Shown here piece after piece: positions 38,489-46,975 of a stretch of DNA of 64,000 bases. The position numbers and the translations under genes are program-made. Under the pieces are notes generated by a model. It was not told where the DNA came from and made no database searches. It was given only the letters and a program-made list of their open reading frames with translations. Numbering within the stretch: position 1 is the first letter of the stretch; the number at the start of each line of letters is the position of its first letter. Source of the DNA: Lentzea aerocolonigenes (GTDB lineage: Bacteria; Actinomycetota; Actinomycetes; Mycobacteriales; Pseudonocardiaceae); assembly GCF_000974445.1 (NCBI RefSeq), contig NZ_BBOJ01000028.1:62001-126000 (forward strand). Direction: 5' to 3'.

Positions 38489-38980
38489 ATGAGTGACAGT
38501 GTTGATTTCAAATGGGCTCCCTCCCCTGCCGACTGGCGGGCCAGCCTGCGCGCGATGGTGCCGATGTTCCGGTGGGCGCCGTGGTTCGCCCTGGCGCTGG
38601 GCGTGTTCTCGCTGGTCCTGCTGTTCGGTTTCGACGGCATGGTGCCGGCGGCCGTGTTCGGCCTGGTGTTCGCGCTGGTCATCGGGTTCATGGAACCGGT
38701 GGCGGTGTGGTGGCGCTTCTCGTCGGACGAGATGATCAGCCGGACCGTCGTCGGCAGCGCGGACGACCAGTCGTTCCGGATGGCCGTGGGCACCTCGGTG
38801 CGCGAGGAGATCGTCTGGGAGGAGCTGCCGGGCTGGACGGAGACGCGGCAGGGCTTCGTGCTGGAGACGCTCGACGAGGGCGCGGCGTCGCTTTCGGTGC
38901 CGCACCGGGCGTTCGCGTCCGATGAGGACGTCGCGTCGTTCCGCACGTTGCTGGAAGAGCACATCGGTCCGTCGAAGTAG
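38489..38980 (+). CDS. YcxB-like membrane protein
   Basis: A 163-residue protein with two membrane helices (MFRWAPWFALALGVFSLVLL and 'MVPAAVFGLVFALVIGFM'), then a cytosolic beta-rich domain with 'WRFSSDEMISRTVVGSAD', 'IVWEELPGWTETRQGFVLE' and 'VPHRAFASDEDVASFRTLLE', which is the YcxB pattern. Function unknown. Start at ATG 38489 follows GGGGCGCT. A hairpin follows the stop. Confidence 0.75.
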   Translation: MSDSVDFKWAPSPADWRASLRAMVPMFRWAPWFALALGVFSLVLLFGFDGMVPAAVFGLVFALVIGFMEPVAVWWRFSSDEMISRTVVGSADDQSFRMAVGTSVREEIVWEELPGWTETRQGFVLETLDEGAASLSVPHRAFASDEDVASFRTLLEEHIGPSK

Positions 38981-38998
38981 GTGTCTCGGATCGGACAC

Positions 38999-39019
38999 AC
39001 CGGGTGGGGCTCACCCGGT
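38999..39019. terminator. Hairpin after the YcxB-like gene
   Basis: ACCGGGTG-GGGCT-CACCCGGT is a perfect 8-bp stem with 5-base loop, 18 bases after the YcxB stop. Confidence 0.55.
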
Positions 39020-39028
39020 CCGGCCACG

Positions 39029-39034
39029 TAACCT
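39029..39034 (+). promoter_or_regulatory. Candidate leaderless -10 box TAACCT
   Basis: TAACCT lies exactly six bases before the GTG at 39041, which implies a leaderless mRNA for the next gene. No -35 box is evident and the hairpin lies just upstream. Confidence 0.4.
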
Positions 39035-39040
39035 CGTCGC

Positions 39041-39838
39041 GTGTCCTGTGCGAGTGCCACGCTGGTCGTGTGGACGTCGGGTTGGCTGCACGGTCTGGCC
39101 GCCTCCGACGACGTCCTCGACGCCCTGCACACGTGGGCCGAGCAGCACGAGGTGGTGGCCGATGACGACGGCACCGCCACGGCGCTCGACCTCCCCGGTC
39201 CCGACGAGGCCCCCGTGGGTCCCGCCCTGCTGCTGGCCGCGTTGCGGCGCGCGGGGGCGACGTCCGCGCGGCTGGTGCTGCCCGTGCCGGGTGACGTGCG
39301 GGGACTGGGCGGCAAGGGCCCGCTCGCGACGTGCGCGCTGCGGTCCGGTGAGGCGCTGGTGATCCCGTCGGTGCACGTCGGGCTGGTGCCGAAGATCGTG
39401 GCGGACGGCGTCATGCGCTGGACCGTGTTCGACCTGCCGTCCTCGAACGGCCTGGAGCACATCCCGATCGGCGAGGCCGAGCACGGGCTGGGCGCGGCGC
39501 TGCGCGAGGCGACGGCGGCACTGGCATCACTCGACGTGGCCAAGCACCGTCCGAACGTGCGCAAGGAGATCGCCGACCTCGCCGCCGCGAACTCGTCGCT
39601 GCCGTGGCCGGACGCGATGCCGCCGCGCGCGCTGCGGGTGTTGCAGCGTGCCGCCGAAGTGGACGCGATCGTGTCCGTGGCCAGGTCGGACTCTCCAGGT
39701 GGTGCCGTGTCGGCGTCGGCGATGTCGGCGCGCACCGAGGCGTTGCGGCCGGTGTCGGAAGCGGTGCGGCGGGCCCGGTGCGCGGCCGTGGACGAGGCCG
39801 TGCGCGTGCTCGCGGACAGCGGCGCGGGCAAGCACTGA
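39041..39838 (+). CDS. Actinobacterial hypothetical protein
   Basis: A 265-residue soluble protein without signal peptide. 'LVVWTSGWLHGLAASDDVLDA', 'PVGPALLLAALRRAGATSAR', 'LVLPVPGDVRGLGGKGPL' and 'WPDAMPPRALRVLQRAAEVDAI' resemble a conserved actinobacterial family whose role I do not know. It has an acidic N-terminal half and arginine-rich C-terminal half. Start GTG fits a leaderless transcript. It precedes the SBP/VWA pair by about 100 bases. Confidence 0.65.
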   Translation: MSCASATLVVWTSGWLHGLAASDDVLDALHTWAEQHEVVADDDGTATALDLPGPDEAPVGPALLLAALRRAGATSARLVLPVPGDVRGLGGKGPLATCALRSGEALVIPSVHVGLVPKIVADGVMRWTVFDLPSSNGLEHIPIGEAEHGLGAALREATAALASLDVAKHRPNVRKEIADLAAANSSLPWPDAMPPRALRVLQRAAEVDAIVSVARSDSPGGAVSASAMSARTEALRPVSEAVRRARCAAVDEAVRVLADSGAGKH

Positions 39839-39939
39839 CCCAAACGAGTGGTTCTCCTCCGGCCAACTCCCCCTGGCGCGGCAACTCCCCCGGAACTGTC
39901 GGTGGCCCCGCATAGGGTGCCGATGGGGAGGTACGCCGG

Positions 39940-41742
39940 ATGGACGACGTCGACCAGCGCCGGTCGAGCACAACACCCAGGTACGCGGGTGCCCTCATGC
40001 TGGCCGCCGTCGCGGGCCACCTGCTCTCGCAGGCGGCGACGGGGGCGCTCGCGACCTGGCAGTCGTGGGTGCTCTACGGCATCGGCACGGCGCTGCTCGT
40101 GCTGTCGGCGTCCGCGATCGAGCGGCTGAACCAGCTGGTCAAGCGCATCCGGTTGCGCTGGGTGGTGTTCACGGCGGTGCTGGTGGTCGCGGCCGGGCTG
40201 ATCGCGCTCGCGGCACCGCCGGTGGTCGCGTACGGCCGGGTGCTGCTGCTCGGCTGCCCGCAGCCGACCGAGGTGCGCGTGCTGACGTCGCAGGACGCGT
40301 TGCCCGCGATCAGTGAGGTGGCGCGGAAGTTCGAGCAGCACACGGCGAAGGAGCACCACGAGTGCCGCACGGCGCGGCTGCACGTGTTCTCCGCCCCGGC
40401 GGATCGGGGTGCCACGGCGTTGCGGACCTCCTGGCCGTCGCAGGCCCTGCGGGAGATCGGACCGCATCCGGACGTGTGGCTGCCGGACTCCACGGCGGAG
40501 ACGGCCGAGGTGGTGCGCCGCGCCGGTGGCCTCGGCTCGACGGTGCGCATCAGGCCGGGCGGCTCGGCGGCGTTCTCGCCGGTCGTGCTCGCGGTGCCGA
40601 CGCGGATCGCGAAGGACGTCGTGACCGGTTCTTCCGAGAAGTGGGGCGACCTGCTGACCGCGGTCGCGGGGAAGGGTCTCGCGATCGGGCGGCCGAACCC
40701 GCTCACCTCGACCGACGGCAAGCTCGCGACGTACGCGTTGTACCAGGAGCTGACACCGGCCGTGGTGGAGCGCCGCGTCGAGGACGCCACCAGGTTGCGG
40801 CCGGACGCCGCGATGATCACCACTGAGCAGGTGTTGTTGCGGCACAACAAGACCAGCTGCGCGCAGAGCCCGTGCCTCACCGCGCTGTACCCGTCGGACA
40901 CCTACCACGCGGACTACCCGGTGAACCTCGTCGAGTGGGACGAGTGGGACGTGTCGAACTTCGCGGCACGCGAGCCGGCGCGGGAGTTCCAGGCGTGGCT
41001 CGGCACGCCGGACGGGATGTCGGCCCTCAACGCCGCCGGGCTGCGGCCCGCCAGGCAGGCGGCGGGGGCCGAGTTCAGCGAGGAGCACGGCGTGCAGGCG
41101 GGTCTGGCGCTCGACCACACCGAGGCCGCGCCCGAGGAGAAGGCCCTGGAGTCCTTCCAGAAGAAGTACGAAGACGCGAAGAGGGCAGGCCGGGTCTGGC
41201 TCACGCTCGACGCCTCCGGCTCGATGACCGAGCCGACCGCCACCGGTGAGCCGCGGTTCGCCATCGCGGTCGAGGGCGTCCGCAAGGCCCTGTCCCAGAT
41301 GGGCGCCAGGGACACGTACGGCCTGTCGGTGTTCAACAACACCGAGGTCCGGCCGCTCGTCCCTCTCGGCAAGCGCGACGAGCAGACGGCGGCCACGGCC
41401 TTGAGCACGGTGCAGCCCACCGGTGGCACACCGCTGCACACGGCGATCCTCGACAGCCTCGACCGGGTCGGCGCGAACGACGCGGAGCACGTCAGCGCGG
41501 TGATCGCGTTGACCGACGGCGAGGACACGACGAGCGCGCAGACCCGTCAGGACGTGGTGGACGCGGTGCGGCAGAAGGGAATCCGGGTGTTCGTGATCGC
41601 GGTCGGGGACGCGAGCTGTGCGGCGCACGGGCTCGCCGCGATCACGGACACCTCCGGCGGTGAGTGCCGCGACTCGACGACGGACACGCTCGGGGACGAC
41701 CTGGCCGCGTTGTTCCGCAAGGTGTGGGGAGGCACCGGATGA
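39940..41742 (+). CDS. Membrane-anchored substrate-binding-like plus VWA-domain protein
   Basis: A 600-residue protein. About three N-terminal membrane helices (to residue 110), then a type-2 periplasmic-binding-like domain (about 110-370: 'EVRVLTSQDALPAISEVARK', 'GGSAAFSPVVLAVPTRIAKD'), then a VWA domain (about 420-595) with MIDAS 'LTLDASGSM', 'PTGGTPLHTAILDSLDRV' and 'VIALTDGEDT'. GGGGAGG precedes the ATG. Its stop overlaps the next gene (ATGA). No permease or ATPase follows. It may sense or bind an extracellular ligand and display a metal-dependent VWA platform; function unknown. Confidence 0.8.
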   Translation: MDDVDQRRSSTTPRYAGALMLAAVAGHLLSQAATGALATWQSWVLYGIGTALLVLSASAIERLNQLVKRIRLRWVVFTAVLVVAAGLIALAAPPVVAYGRVLLLGCPQPTEVRVLTSQDALPAISEVARKFEQHTAKEHHECRTARLHVFSAPADRGATALRTSWPSQALREIGPHPDVWLPDSTAETAEVVRRAGGLGSTVRIRPGGSAAFSPVVLAVPTRIAKDVVTGSSEKWGDLLTAVAGKGLAIGRPNPLTSTDGKLATYALYQELTPAVVERRVEDATRLRPDAAMITTEQVLLRHNKTSCAQSPCLTALYPSDTYHADYPVNLVEWDEWDVSNFAAREPAREFQAWLGTPDGMSALNAAGLRPARQAAGAEFSEEHGVQAGLALDHTEAAPEEKALESFQKKYEDAKRAGRVWLTLDASGSMTEPTATGEPRFAIAVEGVRKALSQMGARDTYGLSVFNNTEVRPLVPLGKRDEQTAATALSTVQPTGGTPLHTAILDSLDRVGANDAEHVSAVIALTDGEDTTSAQTRQDVVDAVRQKGIRVFVIAVGDASCAAHGLAAITDTSGGECRDSTTDTLGDDLAALFRKVWGGTG

Positions 41743-43073
41743 GGTGGATGCGACGACTGTGGGCGGCCAGACCGAGGCTGGGCCCACCCGGCGTGGTGTG
41801 GGCGAACCGCTCGTGGCTCGCGATGGGCGTGGCCGTCGGCGTGGTGCTGACGATCCTGTTCACCAGCGGGGTGCAGCCCCTCTTCCGCGAGTCGACCGAG
41901 TGGGAGAAGGGCAAGCTGCTCGTGCTCAGCGGCCGCGACCAGAGCGAGGGCGGCCAGCGCCGCGCGTTGATCAACCAGTGGAACGCCGAGCACCCCGAAC
42001 AGCCGGCGGAGATCGTCGAGCTGCCCACCGAGGCGGACGGCCAGCGCAGCGAGATGGTGGCGCGCGCGAGGGAGAAGGCGGAGAACGCGGACGTCTACAA
42101 CCTCGACGTCACGTGGACCGCGGAGTTCGCGCAGTCCGGTTACCTGCGCCCGCTGTCCGGTGTGGACACCAGCGGCTTCCTGCGGCGTCCGCTGGAGAGC
42201 TGCCACTACCAGGGCGTGCTGTGGGCGTTGCCGTTCAACACGGACGCGGGCCTGCTCTTCTACAACAAGAGCCACGTCACGGACACGAAGGAGGTACCTC
42301 TCGACCTCGACGACATCGCCACCACCTCCACTCGCCGCCTGCGCGCACCGGAGGGCGAGGGCCTCGCCGCCGGCTACGCGGGCCAGCTCGCCGACTACGA
42401 GGGCCTCACCGTGAACGCCCTGGAGCTGATCTGGGCGGAGAAGGGTGACGTCGTCGACGAGACCGGCAAGGTCGTCATCGACTCCGACCGCACGCGCAGG
42501 GCCCTGCGCTGGCTCGCCGACGGTCTCAAGGGCGACAAACCGGTGGTGCTGCCGGATTCGCGCTCCCAGAACGAGCCGCTGAGCACGCAGGCGTTCCGCG
42601 ACGGCAAGGTCGTCTTCATGCGCAACTGGCCGGTCGCCCACCGCACCCTGCAGGGCAACCGCGGCGAGTCGGCCGGCCGCCCGGGCATTGACTTCGAGGT
42701 GGCGCAGCTCCCCGGCCCGAGCGTCCTGGGCGGCCAGAACCTCGCGATCTCCGCCAAGTCCACGAAGCCGCGCGCCGCCCAGGCCCTCATCGAGTTCCTC
42801 ACGAGCCCCCGCAGCCAGCAGCTGCTCTTCGAACGAGGAGGCCTGGCCGCCACGCGCGGCATCGTCTACCAGGACAGCCGCGTGGCCACCGAACACCGGT
42901 ACGCGCGCACGCTGCTGAAGGCCATCGAGGACGCCCGATTAAGGCCGGTCACCCCGTACTACTCGCGCTTCAGCGACGAGTTCCGCACTGTGGTCCGCTA
43001 CGCCCTCGACCACGACGGTGCTCTGCCCAGCAACGCCTCGCAGGTGCTGAGCGCGGCTCTTCAGGGCCACTGA
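41739..43073 (+). CDS. Membrane-anchored ABC-type extracellular solute-binding protein (orphan)
   Basis: A 444-residue protein with an N-terminal anchor (RSWLAMGVAVGVVLTILFTS) and no lipobox cysteine, then a class-1 sugar-binding-like domain with 'NADVYNLDVTWTAEFAQSGY', 'GVLWALPFNTDAGLLFYNK', 'AFRDGKVVFMRNWPVAHRT', and 'AISAKSTKPRAAQALIEFL'. It is translationally coupled to the SBP/VWA gene (ATGA). With no permease nearby it more likely works with its neighbour than in transport. A real ABC substrate cannot be stated. Confidence 0.8.
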   Translation: MRWMRRLWAARPRLGPPGVVWANRSWLAMGVAVGVVLTILFTSGVQPLFRESTEWEKGKLLVLSGRDQSEGGQRRALINQWNAEHPEQPAEIVELPTEADGQRSEMVARAREKAENADVYNLDVTWTAEFAQSGYLRPLSGVDTSGFLRRPLESCHYQGVLWALPFNTDAGLLFYNKSHVTDTKEVPLDLDDIATTSTRRLRAPEGEGLAAGYAGQLADYEGLTVNALELIWAEKGDVVDETGKVVIDSDRTRRALRWLADGLKGDKPVVLPDSRSQNEPLSTQAFRDGKVVFMRNWPVAHRTLQGNRGESAGRPGIDFEVAQLPGPSVLGGQNLAISAKSTKPRAAQALIEFLTSPRSQQLLFERGGLAATRGIVYQDSRVATEHRYARTLLKAIEDARLRPVTPYYSRFSDEFRTVVRYALDHDGALPSNASQVLSAALQGH

Positions 43074-43135
43074 TCGACGGAAGGAACAGTTTCCATCGCT
43101 TGGGGACGCACCAGAGGCCTGAACATCCTGGTCTC

Positions 43136-43516
43136 ATGCCCTACAAGTTCAGGAAAGCCGCCATCGCCCTCGCGGCAGTCGCCCTGACCGCCGTGGTGGC
43201 TCCGCCCGCAAGCGCCACCACCGCTCTCGCCGACTGCACGGCGAGACTGAACCCGCTGGCCTGGCAGTGGACCGCGCAGTGCACGGCGCCGCACAAGGTC
43301 ACGATCAGGTCGGACCGCCGGTGGTACTGGCTGCACCAGCCCGGCATCGTCTACACCACGACGTCGACGAGCACCCGTGAGGTCGTTCCCGGAACCCCGT
43401 GGAACGGATGGATCCTTCCCCTTCCCGAGTCGGTCACCGTCACTCTCTGCCTGACCGCCTACCAGGACTCGACGCTGCTGATCGCACCGACAACCTGCTA
43501 CGGCCGCTGGCCGTAG
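43136..43516 (+). CDS. Small secreted hypothetical protein
   Basis: A 126-residue protein with a Sec signal peptide (KAAIALAAVALTAVVAPPAS) and a mature part of about 95 residues with four cysteines (in 'LADCTARL', 'TAQCTAP', 'VTLCLTA' and 'TTCYGRWP'), likely two disulfides. It is rich in aromatic and Thr residues. No known domain recognised. Start at ATG 43136. Confidence 0.6.
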   Translation: MPYKFRKAAIALAAVALTAVVAPPASATTALADCTARLNPLAWQWTAQCTAPHKVTIRSDRRWYWLHQPGIVYTTTSTSTREVVPGTPWNGWILPLPESVTVTLCLTAYQDSTLLIAPTTCYGRWP

Positions 43517-43522
43517 AACCGC

Positions 43523-44257
43523 TCAGGGCGTGCGCCTGCGCAGCGTCACCGCGCCCAGCACCAGCGCCAGCAACCCGCACGCCGCCACGATCACCAGGTT
43601 GCGCAGCAGTTCGCCGGTGATGTCGGACGACGTCGTCACGGCCGTGAGCGCGTCCACGGCGTACGACAACGGCATGACGTTGGACAGCCACTCCAACACG
43701 GGTGTCATCGACTCGCGCGGCGCGAACAGCCCGCACAACAACACCTGCGGCATGACGAACAACGGCATGAACTGCACGGCCTGGAACTCGGTGCGGGCGA
43801 ACGCGCTGGCGAACAATCCCAAAGCCGTGCCCAGCAACGCGTCCAGCCCGGCGATCACCACGAGCAGCCAGACCGAACCACCGATCGACAACCCGAGCCA
43901 CCACAACGAAACACCAACGGCGACAAGCACCTGCACGAGCGCCACGACCCCGAACGCCAGCGCGTAACCGAACAACAGGTCCAGCTTGGCGATCGGCATC
44001 GTCATCAGCCGTTCCAGCGTCGCCGTCGTGCGTTCGCGCAGGGTCGTGATCGACGTGACGATGAACATGATCGCGAACGGGAAGACCGCCAGCAGTGCCG
44101 GCGCGGCACGGCTGAAGGCGGCTTCGGAGTTGAAGACGAACCGCAGCAGGATCAGCAGCAACGACGGCATGAGCACCATCAGCGCGACGGTGCGGCGGTC
44201 GTGGCGGAACTGGTTCAGGATCCGCGCGGCGGTGGCGAGCAGGATCGTGGTGTTCAT
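43523..44257 (-). CDS. ABC-2 type exporter permease
   Basis: A 244-residue protein of six membrane helices: 'RTVALMVLMPSLLLILLRFV', 'LLAVFPFAIMFIVTSITTL', then after 'RERTTATLERLMTMPIAKLD' (the typical ABC-2 coupling loop) 'LLFGYALAFGVVALVQVLV' and others. It starts within the ATGA overlap with the ATPase. The substrate is unknown; a DrrB/NodJ-like drug or lipid exporter is likely. Confidence 0.85.
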   Translation of the reverse strand: MNTTILLATAARILNQFRHDRRTVALMVLMPSLLLILLRFVFNSEAAFSRAAPALLAVFPFAIMFIVTSITTLRERTTATLERLMTMPIAKLDLLFGYALAFGVVALVQVLVAVGVSLWWLGLSIGGSVWLLVVIAGLDALLGTALGLFASAFARTEFQAVQFMPLFVMPQVLLCGLFAPRESMTPVLEWLSNVMPLSYAVDALTAVTTSSDITGELLRNLVIVAACGLLALVLGAVTLRRRTP

Positions 44258-44976
44258 GCCGCCTCACTCTCCCTGACCAGCGACAGGAACGCCTGCTCCA
44301 GGTCACCGGTGCCCGTCTGGGCGAGCAGTGCGGAAGGGGTGTCGTCGGCGAGCAGCGCACCGTCGCGCATCAACAACAACCGCTCGCAGCGCGCCGCCTC
44401 GTCCATGACGTGGCTGGAAACCAGCAACGTGACTCCACGGGACGCCAACGTGCGGAACAACGTCCACAGCTCGTCACGCAGCAACGGGTCGAGGCCGACC
44501 GTCGGTTCGTCGAGCACCAACAGCTCGGGTGTGCCGAGCAGTGCGACGGCCAGGCTCGTGCGCGACAGCTCGCCACCGGACAAAGAGGACACGAGCTGGC
44601 CTTCGTGCCCGCCCAGGCCCACCTCGTCGACCACGCGAGCGACGTCGGATCGCGGCGCGCGCAGGACGGCACAGAAGTAGCGCAGGTTCTCGGCCACGGT
44701 GAGGTCCCCGTACACGGAAGGGTTCTGGGTGGCGTACCCGATCCGGTTGCGCAGGCCGGGGCTGCCGGCCGGTGCGCCCAGCACGGAGACCGACCCGCCC
44801 GAGACGATCTGCACGCCGACGACCGCGCGCATCAGCGTGGTCTTGCCACAGCCGCTCGGGCCGAGCAGCCCGGTGACACTGCCCTGCGGGATCGTGCAGC
44901 TCACGTCCCGCAGGACCAGACGCCCGCCCCGGTGAACCCGGAGCCCCTTGACCTCGACGGCCGCGGAACTGGTCAT
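44254..44976 (-). CDS. ABC transporter ATP-binding protein
   Basis: A 240-residue ATPase with Walker A GPSGCGKTT, Q-loop 'IGYATQNPSVYGDLTVAEN', signature LSGGELSRTSLA, Walker B 'LLVLDEPTVGLDPL' and switch His 'LVSSHVMDEAARCERLL'. It pairs with the permease gene that follows by a 4-base overlap. The operon is convergent with the small secreted protein gene. Confidence 0.93.
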   Translation of the reverse strand: MTSSAAVEVKGLRVHRGGRLVLRDVSCTIPQGSVTGLLGPSGCGKTTLMRAVVGVQIVSGGSVSVLGAPAGSPGLRNRIGYATQNPSVYGDLTVAENLRYFCAVLRAPRSDVARVVDEVGLGGHEGQLVSSLSGGELSRTSLAVALLGTPELLVLDEPTVGLDPLLRDELWTLFRTLASRGVTLLVSSHVMDEAARCERLLLMRDGALLADDTPSALLAQTGTGDLEQAFLSLVRESEAA

Positions 44977-45009
44977 CCACCAATTCTGCGCCCGTTGAAA
45001 AACCTGTGT

Positions 45010-46035
45010 CTAGGGTCGAACGGGCCTCTTGGCCGGTTCGCAACACAACGGCGCGCACGGCGCACCGTTCACCGTGCACCCGGCCGCCACGAACGACGAC
45101 AGCTTCCGCGCGGGCGCACCCGCCGTGTGCTCGGCGACCAGCTCGACCACGAGCTCGGCAAAGCGCGGGTCCCCGTTCGGCGTCGCGGCGCGGGCGAACT
45201 CCATGCCGAGCTCGGCGGCGCGGTCACGGGCCTCGGTGTCGAGGTCCCACACGACCTCGAGGTGGTCGGACACGAACCCGATCGGGCACACCACGACCCC
45301 GGTGACGCCCTTGGCGTGCAGGGCGTCGACGTGGTCGACGATGTCCGGCTCCAGCCACGGGATCTGCGGCGGGCCGGACCGCGACTGCCACACGACGTCG
45401 TACTCGGTGATGCCGAGCTCGGCGGCGACCAGGCGGGACGCCTCGACGACCTGGCGCGAGTAGCGGTAGCCGCCCTCGGCCGGCGGGCCGGCGGCCTTGT
45501 CGGCCGACACCGGCACCGAGTGCGCGGTGAAGACGAGCCGGTAGGAACCGGACAACGACGCTGCCGCGGCACGAACGCCGTCCGCGAAGGCGGAGATGAA
45601 CAGCGGGTGGTCGAAGAACTGGCGCAGCTTCACCAGTTCCGGGCCGTCCGGCACGGCCTGCAACGCCCGCACGATGTCCTCGTCGTACTGGCGGCACGCG
45701 GAATAGCCGCCGTACGCGCTCGTCGGGAAGACCAACGCCCTGCGGACGCCGTCGGCCTTCATCTGCGCGACGGTGTCCTCGACCATCGGGTGCCAGTTGC
45801 GGTTGCCGAAGTAGATCGGCAGCTCGAAGCCCGTGGCGCGGACGGCCTCGATCGCTTCGAGGTTCAGGCGGTTGATCGGCGAGACACCGCCGAAGTGCTG
45901 GTAATGGGCCTCGACCTCGTCCAGCCGCTCCGGCGGCACGCCACGTCCGCGGACCACGTTCTCCAGGAAGGGGCGGACGTCCTCAGGACCCTCTGGGCCG
46001 CCGAACGACAACCAGAGCAGCGCATCGAAACTCAC
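45010..46035 (-). CDS. hemH: Ferrochelatase (coproporphyrin ferrochelatase type) with four-cysteine C-terminus
   Basis: A protein of about 341 residues that inserts iron into porphyrin. 'LLWLSFGGPEGPEDVRPFLE' is the N-terminal signature, 'FTAHSVPVSAD' carries the catalytic His, and 'QSRSGPPQIPWLEPDI' the chelatase motif. The C-terminal 'GCTVNGAPCAPLCC' offers four cysteines, as in actinobacterial [2Fe-2S] ferrochelatases. I used GTG at 46035 (MSFDALLW); a TTG at 46047 is possible. It lies downstream of fabG-fabI, the mabA-inhA-hemZ order of mycobacteria. Confidence 0.92.
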   Translation of the reverse strand: MSFDALLWLSFGGPEGPEDVRPFLENVVRGRGVPPERLDEVEAHYQHFGGVSPINRLNLEAIEAVRATGFELPIYFGNRNWHPMVEDTVAQMKADGVRRALVFPTSAYGGYSACRQYDEDIVRALQAVPDGPELVKLRQFFDHPLFISAFADGVRAAAASLSGSYRLVFTAHSVPVSADKAAGPPAEGGYRYSRQVVEASRLVAAELGITEYDVVWQSRSGPPQIPWLEPDIVDHVDALHAKGVTGVVVCPIGFVSDHLEVVWDLDTEARDRAAELGMEFARAATPNGDPRFAELVVELVAEHTAGAPARKLSSFVAAGCTVNGAPCAPLCCEPAKRPVRP

Positions 46036-46106
46036 CGCTCCATCCAATCAGACGCCGAATCGCCTCACACGACGAGCCGATGTGACGTCAGAGACCGCCC
46101 ACGAAG

Positions 46107-46159
46107 TGCACGCGGGGAGCTTTCGTTCACTCAGTGCGAACGAAAGGGCCCCGCGTGCA
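46107..46159. repeat. Dispersed palindromic element, copy C
   Basis: A hairpin with 22-base arms (46107-46128 and 46138-46159) and a 9-base loop ACTCAGTGC. Arm 1 has core CGCGGGGAGCTTTCGTTC and arm 2 GAACGAAAGGGCCCCGCG; they differ only at AG versus CC. It sits between fabI and hemH and resembles copies A and B near 8.1 kb. GTCAGAGACCG occurs on both sides (46087-46097 and 46173-46183). Confidence 0.8.
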
Positions 46160-46173
46160 GTCGAGAGCAGCGG

Positions 46174-46941
46174 TCAGAGACCGAGGAAGTGGACGCCGCC
46201 GTCGACGAACACCATCGAGCCCGTGGTGGCCGGGAACCAGTCGGACAGCAGGCCGCACACCGACTTCGCGACCGGCGTCGGGTCGTCGACGTCCCACGAC
46301 AGCGGAGCCTTCTCGCCCCACATCTTCTCCAGCTCGGAGAAGCCGGGGATCGACTTCGCGGCCATGGTGCGCACCGGGCCCGCCGAGATGAGGTTCACGC
46401 GGATGCCGTCCGGGCCGAGGTCGCGCGCCATGTAGCGGTTGATCGACTCGAACGCCGCCTTCGCCGCGCCCATCCAGTTGTAGGCGGGCCACGCCTGACG
46501 GGCGTCGAAGTCGAGACCGACGACCGACGAGCCGTGCGACAGCAACGGACGGACGGCCTGCACCAGCGCCTTGTACGAGTACGCCGAGACGTGCATCGCG
46601 ACGGAGACGTCCTCCCACGGCGCGTCCATGAACGGCGCGCCGAGGCAGCTCTGCGGGGCGAAGCCGATGGCGTGCACGACACCGTCGAGGCCGTCGACGT
46701 GCTCACGGACGCGGTCGGCGAGCGTGTCGAGGTGCTCCTGGTTCTGCACGTCGAGCTCGACCACGGGCGCGGGCTTGGGCAGGCGCTGGGCGATGCGCTG
46801 CACGAGGCTCATCCGGCCGAACCCGGTCAGCACGACCTCGGCGCCCTGCTCCTGGGCGACGCGTGCGACGTGGAAGGCGATCGACGCGTCGGTGATCACA
46901 CCCGTGATCAGCAGTCGCTTGCCTTCGAGCAGTCCGGTCAC
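46174..46941 (-). CDS. fabI: Enoyl-[ACP] reductase, InhA/FabI type
   Basis: A 255-residue NADH-dependent short-chain dehydrogenase that does the last FAS-II step. The start 'TGLLEGKRLLITGVITDASI' binds the cofactor, and the catalytic 'AYNWMGAAKAAFES' has the Y-x6-K arrangement of InhA; 'RVNLISAGPVRTMAAKSI' follows. It resembles InhA more than E. coli FabI in the AYNWM motif. I used GTG at 46941 with AAAGGG nine bases upstream, not the longer open frame. It follows fabG by 34 bases and precedes hemH. Confidence 0.92.
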   Translation of the reverse strand: MTGLLEGKRLLITGVITDASIAFHVARVAQEQGAEVVLTGFGRMSLVQRIAQRLPKPAPVVELDVQNQEHLDTLADRVREHVDGLDGVVHAIGFAPQSCLGAPFMDAPWEDVSVAMHVSAYSYKALVQAVRPLLSHGSSVVGLDFDARQAWPAYNWMGAAKAAFESINRYMARDLGPDGIRVNLISAGPVRTMAAKSIPGFSELEKMWGEKAPLSWDVDDPTPVAKSVCGLLSDWFPATTGSMVFVDGGVHFLGL

Positions 46942-46975
46942 TTGATCCAACCCTTTCCCAGAAAGAACAGAAACT

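Noticed and set aside
38410..41787. A 1125-residue minus-strand frame
   Set aside because: Runs antisense through four real genes, with low complexity.
35083..43073. One large MoxR/VWA/SBP operon
   Set aside because: The MoxR-VWA pair is on the minus strand and the SBP/VWA pair on the plus strand; they share only a divergent region with other genes between.
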